NCBI GenBank assembly: GCA_041649275.1
Contig: JBAZNL010000003.1
Location: 1 to 64,000 of the forward strand
Origin: Candidatus Izemoplasmatales bacterium
GTDB lineage: Bacteria; Bacillota_I; Bacilli_A; Izemoplasmatales; Hujiaoplasmataceae
DNA length: 64,000 nucleotides
Direction of reading: 5' to 3'
In this document: one piece after another, positions 35,040 to 43,107 of the stretch
Position numbering within the stretch: position 1 is the first letter of the stretch
How the letters are laid out: each line of letters opens with the position of its first letter
Translations under genes and position numbers: made by a program
The notes under the pieces: generated by a model
Seen by the model: only the letters and a program-made list of their open reading frames with translations
The model's database searches: none
What the model was told of the DNA's origin: nothing

Positions 35040-36182
35040 TCACTCGGCGACGTCAGCCTCGACCAGCAGGAACACGACCCAGGGATCCTCGTAGGCGGTG
35101 ACGCAGAAATCGTAAGCCTGTTCGACTGCGATCGCGAACCTGGCGTCCGCCATCGCGATGGCCGTCCCGTCGGCTCCGACGATGGAGACGGGGATATCGC
35201 CGTTCGGCTCGTCGGCCGTGAGTCCGTAGGCCCCCGCTTCGAGGAAGGAGCGGAAGCACCCGCCGCCGAGGAGCGACGCGTCGAAGAAGACCCAGGAGTT
35301 CACGACGACGACCCCCTGGTTCTCCGGGAAGAACGCGGGATCGCTCGCGACGAAGGGCTCGTCGAACACGCGGTACCGTTCGGCGTAGGAAGTCTCCTCG
35401 CCGTCAAGCTGACAGGTGATCTCGAGCGTCACGACGATCTCGTCGCGTGCCGGATCATAGGCCGGATCGAGGTCGAGGGTGAGCGTGAACGTCAGCCCGA
35501 CGCAAGCGGATTGACTTGACCAGCCTGCCGTGGAGAACAGGAAGGTCGCGGCAATGCCCGAGGATCCCGCCGGATCCAGGTGCGCGAGTTCCTCGGCATA
35601 CTCCGCTTCCATCGCGGCGAACACCGGATCCGCAAGGATCGAGCCGACGCCCGCTTCCACCTCGAACTCCCAGTCGGAATCGTCTTTCCGGGTCACCTCG
35701 CCGAAATCGTCCCAGACGGCGAAGCGGAGGAAGTTCCATCCGTGTTCGCCCATCAGCGCATCCATGGACGTTTCGGCCGGACCGATGTACGTCACGGGGT
35801 CGACATGCCGCTGCCAGGCGAGGACGCCGTCGACCGTACGCCACCGGTTCGGTCGGGTGAGCGCGACCTCTCCGGAGTCGCCGACGTCACGGGCGCCGTC
35901 GGCGATGAAGAGTTCGTCCGGCAGGGACGACGCGTCGGAAAAAACCGCCAGAAACGTCCGCCGTTCCGCCGTCACGGCCGCTTCCGCGTCGGTGACGCGG
36001 ATCTCGCGGCGAACGATCGCGGCGTACCCGTCGGAAAACTCGTCCTGCAGGCCGTTCAGCCGGTCGACGAGGACGTCTTCCGCAAGCCATCCGTCGTACG
36101 GAGATCGCGTCGTCAGGGGCGGGCATCCGGCAAGCGTCGAGACCAGAATCAGGAGAAGCGACGTCAGAAGCAGTCTTCGCAT
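35040..36182 (-). CDS. Uncharacterised lipoprotein, paralog of 24206-25315
   Basis: 380 residues from the ATG at 36182, 9 bases after GGAAGGG; an ATG two codons earlier is too close to the site. Signal peptide with lipobox STLAGC (Cys about 19). Shares the ordered motifs WNFLRFAVWDDFGEV, YAEELAHLDPAGSSGI, LDLDPAYD and VASDPAFF with the lipoprotein at 24206. Function unknown. It stands alone between terminators. Confidence 0.8.
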   Translation of the reverse strand: MRRLLLTSLLLILVSTLAGCPPLTTRSPYDGWLAEDVLVDRLNGLQDEFSDGYAAIVRREIRVTDAEAAVTAERRTFLAVFSDASSLPDELFIADGARDVGDSGEVALTRPNRWRTVDGVLAWQRHVDPVTYIGPAETSMDALMGEHGWNFLRFAVWDDFGEVTRKDDSDWEFEVEAGVGSILADPVFAAMEAEYAEELAHLDPAGSSGIAATFLFSTAGWSSQSACVGLTFTLTLDLDPAYDPARDEIVVTLEITCQLDGEETSYAERYRVFDEPFVASDPAFFPENQGVVVVNSWVFFDASLLGGGCFRSFLEAGAYGLTADEPNGDIPVSIVGADGTAIAMADARFAIAVEQAYDFCVTAYEDPWVVFLLVEADVAE

Positions 36183-36404
36183 GGCCATCCGCCCTTCCGT
36201 GAACGGGTCGGATCGGCCGACGAACGTGCGTTCTTCCGTCTAGAACCATTCCGATGCGGGTCCACTGGATTCATCGTACCACCGATCGGCCGTCCATGCA
36301 ACGGCTTCCGTGAAAATCGAAGGAAGAATCCTCTTTTTTAGATTTCGATCGGCGAGGCGTCGAAGCCGATGCCGGAAGAAGCCGTCGACATCAGGCACCG
36401 ATAT

Positions 36405-36438
36405 CAAAACGAGCGCCGCGGACGGATCCGCGGCGCTC
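36405..36438 (-). terminator. Terminator of the DUF819 operon
   Basis: Perfect 12-bp stem GAGCGCCGCGGA / TCCGCGGCGCTC, loop of four; T-run on the minus strand from 36410 downward. Confidence 0.85.
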
Positions 36439-36450
36439 CCTTGTGCTTGT

Positions 36451-37638
36451 TCAGACCATGAAGAGGAGCCCCATCAGGACTCCGAGAAACGTGCCGGCGG
36501 CATAGCCGATCGACCCGCAGACGAGTCCGGGGACGGTGAGGGCGTCGTTTTGGAGTTGCTTCGTCACCGCCGGGATGAAGGCGGGACCGTAGAGTCCGGC
36601 GGTCGCGGTCACGATCGCGCAGTCGGCGTCGATTCCGAGCAGCTTCGAGAAGAGGACGTGGACGGCGAAGATCCCGACGGTGATCACGCCGTAGAAGAGG
36701 ATGTTCATCCCGAACCCGGTCGAGACCTTCGTGAGGTCGAGCGAGGAGGCGAGGGCGAAGGAGAAGACGAGGATCAGGTAGTGGCCGACGACGTTCGTTC
36801 CTTCGGTCCTCCGGATCTTGCGGTTGAACGAGCCGAGGATCCCGAGGACGGTGACCCCGAGCATCATCGCCGGCACGACGTAGTCCGTCATCCGACCCTG
36901 CACGGCGCCGAGAAGCACCCAGACGAGGATCCCGGCGCCGGCCGAGACGGCCGTCATTGAAAACGCGACCAGGATCACGAGGAACAGCCGCCGGGTCGGC
37001 CGGAAGCGCTTCAGATCGATCTCCTCGGTGTTCTTCATCGCCGCCGGCGAGTTCATGTACGACGCCAGACGGGACGGCTTCAGGATCTTCGCCACGAGCG
37101 GCTTGGCCGCGACCAGGAGGAAGACGTAGAAGACGGCGCCGACGATCATGTCGGAGAGGTTGGCGAGGCCGAGGGCGGTGGCGTCGAGCCCGAAGATGTT
37201 CGCGATCGCGTTCAGGTTGGGGGTCCCGCCCGTATAGACTCCGACCGACATCGCGGCGAGGACCGCGCCGTTCGCCATCGTCCTTCCGATCGCATAGAAC
37301 GCGACGGTGGCGACGAGGAGCGCGGAGACGAGGAGCGAGGCGAAGGAAAGCAGGACGGTCTTCGAGAGCTTGCGCGCCTCGAGCAGGTTCGACGAGAAGA
37401 GCAATAGCGGGATTCCGACGCCGATCGCGGCGTGGCTCCCGATCTCGCCGATCGCGGCGTCCACGACGATGTCGACGCCGAGCTTGCGGAGGGCGAAGAC
37501 GACGAGGGCGACGGCGATGCCGGCGAGGTAGGCGGTGCCGATCGTGCCGAAGATCCGCGTCAGCCGGAACTTCGATCCGCGGATGATGAGGATCGGGACG
37601 AGGAAGATGAAAACGAGCTGGACGAGGCTGTAGATCAT
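36451..37638 (-). CDS. DUF819 family membrane transporter-like protein
   Basis: 395 residues from the ATG at 37638, which overlaps the stop of the upstream GNAT-like gene (ATGA). About ten membrane helices; ILIIRGSKFRLTR at the first loop, VGVYTGGTPNLNAIAN in the middle and ATAGLYGPAFIPAV near the end are signatures of the DUF819/YjcL family, which has the inverted-repeat layout of small-solute transporters. The substrate is unknown; amino-acid or organic-acid transport is guessed from neighbours in other genomes. Confidence 0.85.
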   Translation of the reverse strand: MIYSLVQLVFIFLVPILIIRGSKFRLTRIFGTIGTAYLAGIAVALVVFALRKLGVDIVVDAAIGEIGSHAAIGVGIPLLLFSSNLLEARKLSKTVLLSFASLLVSALLVATVAFYAIGRTMANGAVLAAMSVGVYTGGTPNLNAIANIFGLDATALGLANLSDMIVGAVFYVFLLVAAKPLVAKILKPSRLASYMNSPAAMKNTEEIDLKRFRPTRRLFLVILVAFSMTAVSAGAGILVWVLLGAVQGRMTDYVVPAMMLGVTVLGILGSFNRKIRRTEGTNVVGHYLILVFSFALASSLDLTKVSTGFGMNILFYGVITVGIFAVHVLFSKLLGIDADCAIVTATAGLYGPAFIPAVTKQLQNDALTVPGLVCGSIGYAAGTFLGVLMGLLFMV

Positions 37639-38732
37639 GGGGTCAGGTCCTTTCCGTAGAGCCGGAAGGTCTTGGCGATCCGGCCGCCGAGCTTGAGGAA
37701 GGTGGCATACGACTTGAAGTTCCCGAGGACGATCGTGCCCCCCTCGAGGCGCGTCATCCCGCGCTCGCGCATCCGTTCGAAGACCGCGAAGTACATGCGG
37801 AAGACGAGCCCCGTGTTCTGCATCTCGGGGACGACGTACTGGAGCGTGCCGCGCACCCGCCGGATCCGGTTTCGGAGGATCAGGAAGGCAAGCGGCCGGA
37901 TCCGGCCGCGGGTCCGCTTCAGGACCTCGTTGAAGTCGGGCATCACGAAGACGAAGCCGACGGCCTCGCCGGAATCCTCCCGGCGCGCGATCAGGACGAG
38001 CTTCGGGTCGAGGAAGAGGCGGAGGCTTTCCGCGACCGACCGGATCATGTCGAGCGACGGGGCGCGCTGGTAGTTCATCTCGGTGGTGGCGCGCGCAAGG
38101 ATCGCGTGGACGTCGTCGAGGTCGCGCTCGAGGTTCCGCCAGGAGAGCGCGTCGATCCGCACGTCGTGCTTCCGGTCGAAGCGTTCGGCGATCGCGGAAA
38201 GCGTCCGGTAATTCGCCGCGGTGCCCTCGGCGGCGACGGCGACGGTGTCGACGGTCTTCGCATATCCGGCGTTTTCGAGGAGACGGGCGTAATAGGGCTT
38301 GTTGTAGGAGGTCAGGAAGGCGGGGTCGTCGTCGAACCCGTCGACGAGGATCCCGCGGCGGGTGTCGGGATCGTGGGGGGCGTAGGTGCCCTCGGCGTGG
38401 AGTACGCCGCGGGTCCGCATGTCGGCCTCCATCTCCCCGAAGAGCGCGTCGGCGACCGCCTGGTCGTCGACGCATTCGAAGTTCGAGAACCAGCAGACTT
38501 CGCGGCCGTGCTTCTCGTCGTGCGCGAACGCGTAGAAGAGGCGTCCCTCGACGCGCCCCTCCGCGGTCCATAGCAGACCGACGGCGCGGCGCGCCTTCAG
38601 GATCTCGCGATCCATCTCCTTCGTGAAGACGGAAAGGATCGGCGGAACGAAATGGGGATCGAAGCGGTACAGGTCGATCTGGAACCGGACGAAGCGGCGG
38701 ATGTCGCCGGGGGTCCGGACGCGTTCGATCAT
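37635..38732 (-). CDS. GNAT-fold N-acyltransferase-like protein
   Basis: 365 residues, ATG with GGAGG 8 bases upstream. The sequence matches a widespread family typified by RFVRFQIDLYRFDPHFVPPIL at the start, FSNFECVDD, then ILVDGFDDDP, YNKPYY..LLENAGY, and a C-terminal GNAT half (AVGFVFVMPDF, EMQNTGL). It probably transfers an acyl group from CoA or acyl carrier, but no member is characterised to my knowledge. Cotranscribed with the DUF819 membrane protein from the promoter at 38765-38793. Confidence 0.75.
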   Translation of the reverse strand: MIERVRTPGDIRRFVRFQIDLYRFDPHFVPPILSVFTKEMDREILKARRAVGLLWTAEGRVEGRLFYAFAHDEKHGREVCWFSNFECVDDQAVADALFGEMEADMRTRGVLHAEGTYAPHDPDTRRGILVDGFDDDPAFLTSYNKPYYARLLENAGYAKTVDTVAVAAEGTAANYRTLSAIAERFDRKHDVRIDALSWRNLERDLDDVHAILARATTEMNYQRAPSLDMIRSVAESLRLFLDPKLVLIARREDSGEAVGFVFVMPDFNEVLKRTRGRIRPLAFLILRNRIRRVRGTLQYVVPEMQNTGLVFRMYFAVFERMRERGMTRLEGGTIVLGNFKSYATFLKLGGRIAKTFRLYGKDLTP

Positions 38733-38764
38733 GGGTTTACCTCCGGAAGCGTCGTTACCGTCCC

Positions 38765-38793
38765 ATTATAGCAAAACCTTCGGACCATCACAA
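38765..38793 (-). promoter_or_regulatory. Promoter of the GNAT-like/DUF819 operon
   Basis: On the minus strand TTGTGA, 17 bases, TATAAT; 33 bases before the ATG at 38732. Confidence 0.7.
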
Positions 38794-38927
38794 GGCTTTG
38801 CGGGATCGCGGTTGCGGCGATTTCGTGAAAAAGGAACGTCCGCGGGAATGCGCAGGCGTGAAAAACGGGGATGGACGGAGGCCGGATCGATGGTATAATA
38901 CTTGATGGATGAAAGGCGGGATCGGAC

Positions 38928-39731
38928 ATGATCGAGATCGACAGGAAGGCCATCCGCGAGGAACTGGACCGGAAGAACATGCTGGGGCTGCAATGCGAAC
39001 TGACGCGTCAGCGCCGGCTCCGCACGGCGGTGATGGGAGGGCTCTTGCTCGCGCTCCTCACGACCGTCGTCTTCGGCACTCTCGAGGATCCGTTCCTCTA
39101 CACCTTCTCCAACATCGGGAACTTCTTCGATTACCGGCTCTTCTTCATCGTCTGGTCGATCCTCGCCGGAACCGCGATCCAGGCGGCGATCCTCGCCCTC
39201 TTCCGCCTCGAGGACTATCTCCCCGGGAAGAAGTGGAAGAACGTGCTCCTCTTCCTCGCGGTCGTCCTGCTCGTCGCGACGGCGCTGATCCCGGCGCTCA
39301 GGGACGTCTACCCGACGTGGCACGTGCTGCACTTCGTCACCGCGATCCTGCACGCGATCTGCGTCTGCGGCGCGTTCGTGCCGTTCTCCCTCTGGGTCAG
39401 CCGCGAGAACCCGCGCCTGCGCCGCGTCATCTACGCGATGATCGCCGCGACCTGGGGCGGATCGCTCCTCGCGCTCGTCTTCTTCGGGAAGAGCGGTCTC
39501 TTCGAGATGTGGTTCTACGTCGGGATGATCGTCTTCCTGCTCTACCTGTCGCTCGTCCTCTTCGAGGAGAAGATCGTCAAGCTGTCGGTCGCCTTCCTGC
39601 AGGGCGAGGACAACCTGAACCTCGCGATCGAGAAGTACTTCATCGACCTCGAGAAGCTTCCTTCGGAAAAGAAAAGACCCGCGGAAACCGCCAGGGCGGC
39701 CGCGGGAAGGGACGATTCACTCGTCCAGTAG
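38928..39731 (+). CDS. Polytopic membrane protein, function unknown
   Basis: 267 residues with six hydrophobic helices (about residues 33-53, 70-92, 104-124, 130-152, 160-180, 190-210), a charged N-terminal helix and a soluble C-terminal tail with a Lys/Glu/Ala-rich end. A TATAAT at 38893-38898 lies 30 bases before the ATG. Somewhat similar in layout to DUF998-type proteins, but I cannot assign a family. Its end overlaps the convergent glycosylase gene by 15 bases. Confidence 0.75.
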   Translation: MIEIDRKAIREELDRKNMLGLQCELTRQRRLRTAVMGGLLLALLTTVVFGTLEDPFLYTFSNIGNFFDYRLFFIVWSILAGTAIQAAILALFRLEDYLPGKKWKNVLLFLAVVLLVATALIPALRDVYPTWHVLHFVTAILHAICVCGAFVPFSLWVSRENPRLRRVIYAMIAATWGGSLLALVFFGKSGLFEMWFYVGMIVFLLYLSLVLFEEKIVKLSVAFLQGEDNLNLAIEKYFIDLEKLPSEKKRPAETARAAAGRDDSLVQ

Positions 39732-40205
39732 AGCCTTTCTCCAGATCGATAGGAGCTTTTCGTAGGACGTTCCCGCATTCGCGGGGGAGGTCGACGGGAG
39801 CGCCACGGACATCGTCGTACGTTCGGGATGGCCGCGTCGGAACCATTTCGCGGCGGTCCCGCCGTTCAGCAGGATCCGGCCGATCCCCGTACCCGCGAGG
39901 ATCGCGTCGAGGTCGGCGTAGACGACGTCTTTGATCGAGGCGTCCGCCGAACCTTCGACGACGCACTCCTCGACGACGTCGTAGAGCGCGATCCCGTGCA
40001 CCGCCAGAAGCCTGCGTTTCCCCTCGTTGTCGGCGTTCACGAAATCGTCGCCGTAGACGTCCGAGAGGATCCGCCAGAAGCGGTTCCGCGGATGCATGTA
40101 GAAGAAGCCTTCCGCCCGCGAGCTGACGGATGGGAAACTGCCGAGCACGAGGACGACGCTGTCTTCGTTTGCGACCGGCGGAAAACCGTGCGCGATCCGT
40201 TCCAT
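39717..40205 (-). CDS. Hypoxanthine-DNA glycosylase (UDG family 6-like)
   Basis: 162 residues. Motifs VLVLGSFPSVSS (motif 1), YMHPRNRFWRIL, LYDVVEECVVEGSADASIKD, and LPSTSPAN near the C-terminus are those of the family 6 DNA-deoxyinosine glycosylases in the uracil-DNA glycosylase superfamily; they remove deaminated adenine from DNA. Start ATG 40205 is preferred because the TATAAT at 40223-40228 (minus strand) would start transcription near 40216, past the alternative GTG at 40220. Confidence 0.88.
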   Translation of the reverse strand: MERIAHGFPPVANEDSVVLVLGSFPSVSSRAEGFFYMHPRNRFWRILSDVYGDDFVNADNEGKRRLLAVHGIALYDVVEECVVEGSADASIKDVVYADLDAILAGTGIGRILLNGGTAAKWFRRGHPERTTMSVALPSTSPANAGTSYEKLLSIWRKALLDE

Positions 40206-40222
40206 CGTATCACCCGACACCC

Positions 40223-40228
40223 ATTATA
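40223..40228 (-). promoter_or_regulatory. -10 box of the DNA glycosylase gene
   Basis: TATAAT on the minus strand, 17 bases before the ATG at 40205; it fixes the start of that gene. No clear -35 seen. Confidence 0.5.
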
Positions 40229-40261
40229 CCATGATCCGTCCCCGAGATCGAAAGGAGTCCC

Positions 40262-41086
40262 ATGACCGAGATCGAACGCATCCGCGAAGCCGCATCCTTC
40301 CTCGACGGACGCCTGCGCACGAAGGCGAAGGTGGCCGTCGTCCTCGGCTCCGGGCTCGGCGCCTTCGCCGACCGCCTCGCCGACGTCCGCGCCGTCTCCT
40401 TCGCCGACATCCCCCACTTCCCCGAGATGCGCGTCGCCGGCCACGCCGGCCGGATCGTCGCCGGCCGTTTCGGAACGGTCGAGGCGATCGTCGTCCAGGG
40501 CCGGTTCCATCTCTACGACGGCTATCCGCTCGCCGACGTCGTCCTGCCGGTCCGGGCGCTCCGCCTGCTCGGCGTCGAGACCCTCGTCCTCACGAACGCC
40601 TGCGGCGCCGTCAACCCGGCGTTCGCCCCGGGGGAACTGATGGTCCTTTCCGACCATCTGAACCTCACCGGCGGAAATCCGCTCGTCGGGAAGAACGTCG
40701 AAGAACTCGGCACGCGCTTCCCAGACGCCTCGGAGATCTACGACGCCGGCCTGCGCGAGCTCGCGAGGGCGGCCGCCGCCCGCCTCGGGATCGTCCTGCG
40801 CGAGGGCGTCTACGCCTGGTGGACCGGACCATCGTACGAGACCCCCGCGGAGATCCGGATGATCCGCATGCTCGGCGCCGACGCCGTCGGGATGTCGACG
40901 GTGCCGGAGGCGCTCGCCGCCTCGCACATGCGCATGAAGGTGCTCGCGATCGCCTGCCTCACGAACATGGCCACGGGCATCCGCCCCGGCCGGCTCACCC
41001 ACGAGGAGGTCCTCGAGGTCGCCGGGACGGCCGCCGGCCGTCTCACCGCGATCCTTTCCGACGTCGTTTCGCGCCTGCATCCATGA
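40262..41086 (+). CDS. punA: Purine nucleoside phosphorylase
   Basis: 274 residues, the length of trimeric PNPs; AAAGGAG lies 6 bases before the ATG. Phosphate and purine-binding motifs VVLGSGLGAFA, GHAGRIVAGRF, GRFHLYDGY, LTNACGAVN and TGPSYETPAEIRM are all present, as is the C-terminal NMATGI. Cleaves purine nucleosides with phosphate to base and ribose-1-phosphate for salvage. Guanosine/inosine-type specificity is likely from the Glu and Asn pattern. Stands alone with its own terminator. Confidence 0.95.
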   Translation: MTEIERIREAASFLDGRLRTKAKVAVVLGSGLGAFADRLADVRAVSFADIPHFPEMRVAGHAGRIVAGRFGTVEAIVVQGRFHLYDGYPLADVVLPVRALRLLGVETLVLTNACGAVNPAFAPGELMVLSDHLNLTGGNPLVGKNVEELGTRFPDASEIYDAGLRELARAAAARLGIVLREGVYAWWTGPSYETPAEIRMIRMLGADAVGMSTVPEALAASHMRMKVLAIACLTNMATGIRPGRLTHEEVLEVAGTAAGRLTAILSDVVSRLHP

Positions 41087-41114
41087 CCCGCCTTTCACGG
41101 TGGGTCTTTTTTTT
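41085..41114 (+). terminator. Terminator of the purine phosphorylase gene
   Basis: Stem GACCCGCC / GGTGGGTC with a six-base loop and eight T, starting at the stop codon. Confidence 0.85.
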
Positions 41115-41165
41115 CGACAGAGGTACGGTTTTTACGGAAAATCGATGAATATTCCCTGGGAAAGG

Positions 41166-41194
41166 TTGACAATTTTCGATATTCAACGTATAAT
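41166..41194 (+). promoter_or_regulatory. Consensus promoter of the hydrogenase operon
   Basis: Perfect TTGACA, 17 bases, perfect TATAAT, in an AT-rich patch. Start of transcription would be near 41201, giving a leader of about 180 bases. Confidence 0.88.
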
Positions 41195-41251
41195 GCGCGC
41201 CAAAGCAAGGCGAACAACCTCGAACATCGCACAACCGCATGACATCCCGCA

Positions 41252-41333
41252 TCCGCCCCGGAGAAGCTTTCCTTCGGTGATCGCTCCGGACGCGGACCGG
41301 GATCCGAACATCCGTCGGGATCCCCGCTTTTTT
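41252..41333 (+). promoter_or_regulatory. Attenuator-like leader of the hydrogenase operon
   Basis: Two mutually exclusive hairpins share bases 41292-41296. Antiterminator: TCCGC+CCGGAG (41252-41263) pairs with CTCCGG+GCGGA (41284-41296). Terminator: GCGG (41292-41295) and GGATCC (41300-41305) pair with GGATCC (41318-41323) and CCGC (41324-41327), followed by six T. This is the classic layout of a riboswitch or protein-controlled attenuator, 50 bases before the first gene. The ligand is unknown; no known riboswitch class was recognised. Confidence 0.65.
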
Positions 41334-41383
41334 GCGTGCGGAAGGATCCCCCGGAGGCCGCATCGCGGCCGGAAGGGAGCGAC

Positions 41384-41836
41384 ATGCCGCTACGCGAGAT
41401 CCTCGCGAGGACGCCGAAGGAGCCCGACCGCCTGATCGGGATCCTGCTCGAACTGCAGGCGGAAAACGACCGGACCTTCGTGTCCGAAGAAGAGGCGCGC
41501 GAGATCGCGCGCCATCTCGGCGTTACCGAAAGCCGCGTCTGCGCGGTCCTTTCGTTCTATTCGTTCTTTTCGCAGGCGCCGCGCGGGAAGCACGTGATCC
41601 GCGTCTGCAAGGACGTGCCGTGCCACGTCCGCGACGATTTCGACGTGCTCCGCACGATCGAGGAACTGCTCGGCGTCAAGGCCGGGCAGACGACAGCGAA
41701 CGGGAAGTTCACGGTCGAGACCTCCTCGTGCCTGGGCTGTTGCGACCGCGGTCCGGCGATGCGGATCGACGGCGAACTCCATGCCGGCCTGACGGCCGAG
41801 AAGGTCCGCGCGATCCTCGCGGACATCCGGGGGTGA
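41384..41836 (+). CDS. NADH-dependent [FeFe] hydrogenase subunit, NuoE-like (HydC/HndA type)
   Basis: 150 residues from the ATG at 41384 (AGGGAG 7 bases upstream), the usual size of the thioredoxin-like [2Fe-2S] subunit. Cys ligands in VCKDVPCHVR and SSCLGCCDRG match the C-x4-C...C-x3-C pattern. It passes electrons between the flavin subunit and the hydrogenase in the trimeric bifurcating enzyme. First gene of the operon; the next starts five bases after its stop. Confidence 0.92.
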   Translation: MPLREILARTPKEPDRLIGILLELQAENDRTFVSEEEAREIARHLGVTESRVCAVLSFYSFFSQAPRGKHVIRVCKDVPCHVRDDFDVLRTIEELLGVKAGQTTANGKFTVETSSCLGCCDRGPAMRIDGELHAGLTAEKVRAILADIRG

Positions 41837-41840
41837 GACC

Positions 41841-43097
41841 GTGGACGAACTGAAGATCGTATCGAAACGCTGCGGCGTCATCAATCCGCTCTCGATCGAC
41901 GACTATCTCGCCCACGAGGGCTACCAGGCGCTCGAACGGGCGCTTTCGCTCACGCCCGAGGCGATCGTCGCCGAGGTCAAGAAGGCGTATCTCCGCGGTC
42001 GCGGCGGCGCCGGATTCCCGACGGCGACGAAGATGGCCGCGCTCGCGGCCGAACCGGATCCGGAGAAGTACGTCGTCGTCAACGCCGACGAGGGCGAGCC
42101 GGGCAACTTCAAGGACCGCTACCTGATGGAGAACGATCCCCATTCGATCCTCGAGGGGATGGCGATCGTCGCCTATGCGACGGGCGCGAAGAAAGGATAC
42201 ATCTACGTCCGCGGCGAATACGACCTGCCGATCAAGACGCTTCGCTGGAGCGTCGAGCAGGCGCTGGCGCGCGGCTATCTCGGCCGCATGGTCATGGGGG
42301 CGGGATTCGACTTCACGGTCGAGGTCCGCTCCGGCGCCGGATCGTACGTCTGCGGCGAGGAGTTCGCCCTGATCGAATCGATCGAGGGCAAGCCGGGCAG
42401 AACCCGCGTGAAGCCGCCGTTCCCGACCCAGAAGGGCATCTTCGGGCATCCGACGCTGATCTCGAACGTCGAGACCTTCGCGAACGTGCCGGCGATCCTC
42501 GCGATGGGCGGCGCGGCCTTCGCCAAGATCGGCACGCCGTCGTCCACCGGGACGAAGCTGATCTGCCTTTCGGGCAACGTCAAGCGCCGCGGCGTGTTCG
42601 AAATCCCGTTCGGCGTCTCGATCCGAAGCGTGATCGACGAACTCGGCGGCGGCGTCGAGGGCGGACGGAAGATCCGCATGGTCCAGCTCGGCGGCGCCTG
42701 CGGACCGATCATCCCGCCGCTCATGCTCGACATGCGGATCGACTACGAGCGCTTCGAGGAGTTCGAGTCGAAGACCGGCGCGGGCGCGATCATCGTGATC
42801 GACGACCGCTTCGACCTGTTCCGGATCCTGCTTCGGATCATCACCTTCTTCGCCCACGAGTCGTGCGGGAAGTGCGTCCCGTGCCGCGAGGGCAACGCCC
42901 AGCTGATGGTCATGCTCGAGAAGTTCATCGATCGGCGCGCGACCACGGCCGACCTCGTCAGCCTCGAGTCGCTCGCCCGGGTCATGCACCAGACGTCGCT
43001 CTGCGGCCTCGGGCAGACCTGCCCGACCTCGATCATCGCCGCCCTCAGGTATTTCCGCGAGGACTTCCTCGAGCGGATCGAATACCCGGGCATCTAG
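41841..43097 (+). CDS. NADH-dependent [FeFe] hydrogenase flavin subunit, NuoF-like (HydB/HndC type)
   Basis: 418 residues, GTG start with GGGTGAG just upstream. NAD-binding LRGRGGAGFPTATK, FMN-binding ADEGEPGNFKDR, SGAGSYVCGEE and the C-terminal [4Fe-4S] site ESCGKCVPCREG with LCGLGQ are all present. It lacks the extra N-terminal [2Fe-2S] and C-terminal ferredoxin domains of longer HydB proteins, so it is the short form. NADH and ferredoxin electrons are combined here in bifurcating hydrogenases. Second gene of the operon. Confidence 0.93.
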   Translation: MDELKIVSKRCGVINPLSIDDYLAHEGYQALERALSLTPEAIVAEVKKAYLRGRGGAGFPTATKMAALAAEPDPEKYVVVNADEGEPGNFKDRYLMENDPHSILEGMAIVAYATGAKKGYIYVRGEYDLPIKTLRWSVEQALARGYLGRMVMGAGFDFTVEVRSGAGSYVCGEEFALIESIEGKPGRTRVKPPFPTQKGIFGHPTLISNVETFANVPAILAMGGAAFAKIGTPSSTGTKLICLSGNVKRRGVFEIPFGVSIRSVIDELGGGVEGGRKIRMVQLGGACGPIIPPLMLDMRIDYERFEEFESKTGAGAIIVIDDRFDLFRILLRIITFFAHESCGKCVPCREGNAQLMVMLEKFIDRRATTADLVSLESLARVMHQTSLCGLGQTCPTSIIAALRYFREDFLERIEYPGI

Positions 43098-43107
43098 GAG
43101 GAACCCC

